A stretch of 7,249 nucleotides of DNA from Eshraghiella sp050874365 (GTDB lineage: Bacteria; Bacillota; Clostridia; Lachnospirales; Lachnospiraceae), in NCBI GenBank assembly GCA_050874365.1, contig JBNMKN010000097.1, positions 1-7,249 of the forward strand. The letters run 5' to 3'. Below are positions 5,584 to 7,249 of this stretch, piece by piece. The notes under the pieces were generated by a model. The model worked only from the letters and a program-made list of their open reading frames with translations. It was not told where the DNA came from and did not search any database. How positions within the stretch are numbered: the stretch's first letter is position 1; every line of letters starts with the position of its first letter. Position numbers and translations under genes: made by a program.

Positions 5584-7249
5584 ATGAAGCAATATAACGT
5601 AAAAGGAATGAGTTGTGCTGCTTGCAGTGCCAGGGTGGAAAAGGCGGTATCAAAAGTACCGGGCGTAACATCATGTTTGGTTAATCTGTTGACTAATTCC
5701 ATGAGTGTTGAAGGCAGTGCAACGGATAGCGATATTATTAAGGCTGTTAAAAATGCAGGTTATGGAGCTTCGTCCATGAAAAGTAAAGAAAAAGCGGAGG
5801 ACACCTCCACGGAATCACCTATCAAACCCATGAGGACAAGATTTATTACATCCCTTGTTTTCTTACTGATACTTATGTACTTTTCAATGGGTCATATGAT
5901 GTGGGGCTTCCCACTTCCTAAGTTCTATGATGGCAACCATATAGCCATGGGACTTACCCAGTTGCTTTTAACGGTTATTATAATGGTAATTAACCAGAAG
6001 TTCTTTATATCAGGCTTCAAAGGTCTTGTACACGGTGCCCCTAATATGGACACCCTTGTTGCTCTCGGAGCTACGGCAGCTTTCGGCTACAGCACATTCG
6101 CACTTTTTGCAATGACTAAAGCCCAGGTTGCAGGTGATATGGAGCTTGTGGAAAAATACATGATGGAATTTTACTTTGAATCCGCCGCAATGATTCTTAC
6201 CCTGATTACCCTCGGTAAGATGCTTGAGGCATATTCAAAAGGTAAAACAACGGATGCCTTAAAAGGCTTGATGGAGTTAGCTCCAAAGACCGCCAACATT
6301 ATAAGGGACGGTAAGGAGGTCAATGTATCCGTTGAAGAAGTAGTAAAAGGCGATATATTTATCGTAAGACCCGGTGAAAGTATTCCCGTTGACGGTGTTG
6401 TAATAGATGGTCACAGTGCTGTCAATGAATCTTCTTTAACAGGTGAAAGCATCCCCGTTGACAAAGAGCCTGATGACAAAGTATCCGCAGCAACCATTAA
6501 CCAGTCAGGCGTTATTACCTGCAAAGCCTTAAGGGTAGGCGAAGATACAACGCTTTCAAAGATTATTAAAATGGTAAGTGACGCTTCGGCGACCAAACCT
6601 CATATAGCAAGAATTGCGGACAAGGTATCAGGTATATTTGTTCCTGCGGTAATAGCTATAGCTGTTATAACAATAGTTGTATGGCTCTTAATAGGTAAGA
6701 GTGCCGGCTTTGCCATTGCAAGAGGAATATCGGTACTTGTAATAAGCTGTCCTTGTGCTCTCGGACTTGCAACACCTGTTGCAATTATGGTAGGAAACGG
6801 AAAAGGTGCAAGAAACGGTATTCTTTTTAAAAACGCCACCGCTATTGAAGAGACAGGAAAACTTAAGATTGTGGCACTTGATAAGACAGGAACCATAACA
6901 GAGGGTAAGCCTGTCGTAACAGATATTTACCCTGCAAAAGACGTAACGGAAGAGGAACTTCTCCATATAGCAGGTTCCCTTGAATATAACAGCGAGCATC
7001 CTTTGGCAGGTGCCGTAAATCAGGAGATAGAAAACCGTAAAATAACCGTCAGCACGGTTAAAAACTTCACTGCCCTTCCCGGCAACGGTCTTTCAGGAGA
7101 GATAGACGGCGTAAGCGTTATGGGCGGAAATTACAGATTTATTTCCGAACATACGGCTGATACGGAGGAATTAAAAAATATTTCCGAGAAAGTATCAAAT
7201 GAAGGAAAGACGCCGCTTATTTTTGCAAAGGACAACCGTTATATAGGAA
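5584..7249 (+). CDS. copA: Copper-translocating P1B-type ATPase CopA (3'-partial)
   Basis: Membrane Cu(I) export ATPase. The frame is open from ATG 5584 to the window end (555 residues). An N-terminal HMA domain has GMSCAAC (Cys 11 and 14). A first membrane pair spans about 86-105 and 120-139, then TM3 about 157-177 and TM4 about 200-213. The actuator domain holds TGES (286-289), followed by TM5 (about 351-370). TM6 carries the ion-site CPC (389-391) that marks P1B-1 copper pumps. The phosphorylated Asp is D433 in DKTGTIT, SEHPLA (470-475) is the P1B nucleotide-domain signature, and G500-N-G502 fits the ATP-binding loop. The missing part should include the GDGxNDxP hinge and the last two membrane helices. 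AAAGGAA (5567-5573) is the ribosome site. It would receive Cu(I) from the HMA protein just upstream. The other P1B-1 metal, Ag(I), is possible. Confidence 0.95.
   Translation, partial: MKQYNVKGMSCAACSARVEKAVSKVPGVTSCLVNLLTNSMSVEGSATDSDIIKAVKNAGYGASSMKSKEKAEDTSTESPIKPMRTRFITSLVFLLILMYFSMGHMMWGFPLPKFYDGNHIAMGLTQLLLTVIIMVINQKFFISGFKGLVHGAPNMDTLVALGATAAFGYSTFALFAMTKAQVAGDMELVEKYMMEFYFESAAMILTLITLGKMLEAYSKGKTTDALKGLMELAPKTANIIRDGKEVNVSVEEVVKGDIFIVRPGESIPVDGVVIDGHSAVNESSLTGESIPVDKEPDDKVSAATINQSGVITCKALRVGEDTTLSKIIKMVSDASATKPHIARIADKVSGIFVPAVIAIAVITIVVWLLIGKSAGFAIARGISVLVISCPCALGLATPVAIMVGNGKGARNGILFKNATAIEETGKLKIVALDKTGTITEGKPVVTDIYPAKDVTEEELLHIAGSLEYNSEHPLAGAVNQEIENRKITVSTVKNFTALPGNGLSGEIDGVSVMGGNYRFISEHTADTEELKNISEKVSNEGKTPLIFAKDNRYIG

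Overview
The window looks like chromosomal DNA of a Gram-positive anaerobe of the Clostridia, most likely Lachnospiraceae. This is an inference from the AT-leaning codon use, the style of the hybrid histidine kinase (H-box SHDIRTPLNAIIGMTEMA), the Spo0A-type output domain and strong AGGAG-like ribosome binding sites. All genes are on the + strand and tightly packed. No intergenic gap exceeds about 110 bases. I see no tRNA, rRNA, CRISPR array or mobile element.

Region 1 (1-3168) is a signalling operon. A hybrid histidine kinase, probably cut at its N-terminus by the window edge, carries PAS-like sensing, HisKA, HATPase, a shrunken pseudo-receiver and an intact receiver. It overlaps a stand-alone Hpt (histidine phosphotransfer) protein. 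A response regulator with a Spo0A-type DNA-binding domain follows. Together they supply every step of a His-Asp-His-Asp phosphorelay ending on a Spo0A-family regulator. A candidate extended -10 promoter just before the regulator could also express it separately. The operon ends at a clear intrinsic terminator (about 3197-3227).

Region 2 (3226-7249) is a second operon. Its well-formed promoter has a -35 box that overlaps the T-tract of the preceding terminator. The order is a MalY/PatB-type PLP-dependent C-S lyase/aminotransferase, a DUF3737 protein predicted to be a beta-solenoid, a small HMA-domain metallochaperone (CopZ-like), and a CopA-type copper P1B-ATPase that runs off the right edge. 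The first two genes overlap and the next two gaps are 1 and 7 bases, so all four are probably co-transcribed. The copper pair would move Cu(I) from chaperone to exporter. Why it shares a transcript with a sulfur-amino-acid lyase and DUF3737 is not obvious; a link through thiol or sulfide chemistry is a hypothesis only.

The two most interesting elements are the self-contained phosphorelay onto a diverged Spo0A paralogue, and the C-S lyase/DUF3737/copper-export operon, in which the DUF3737 protein has a very regular 19-20-residue Asn ladder.
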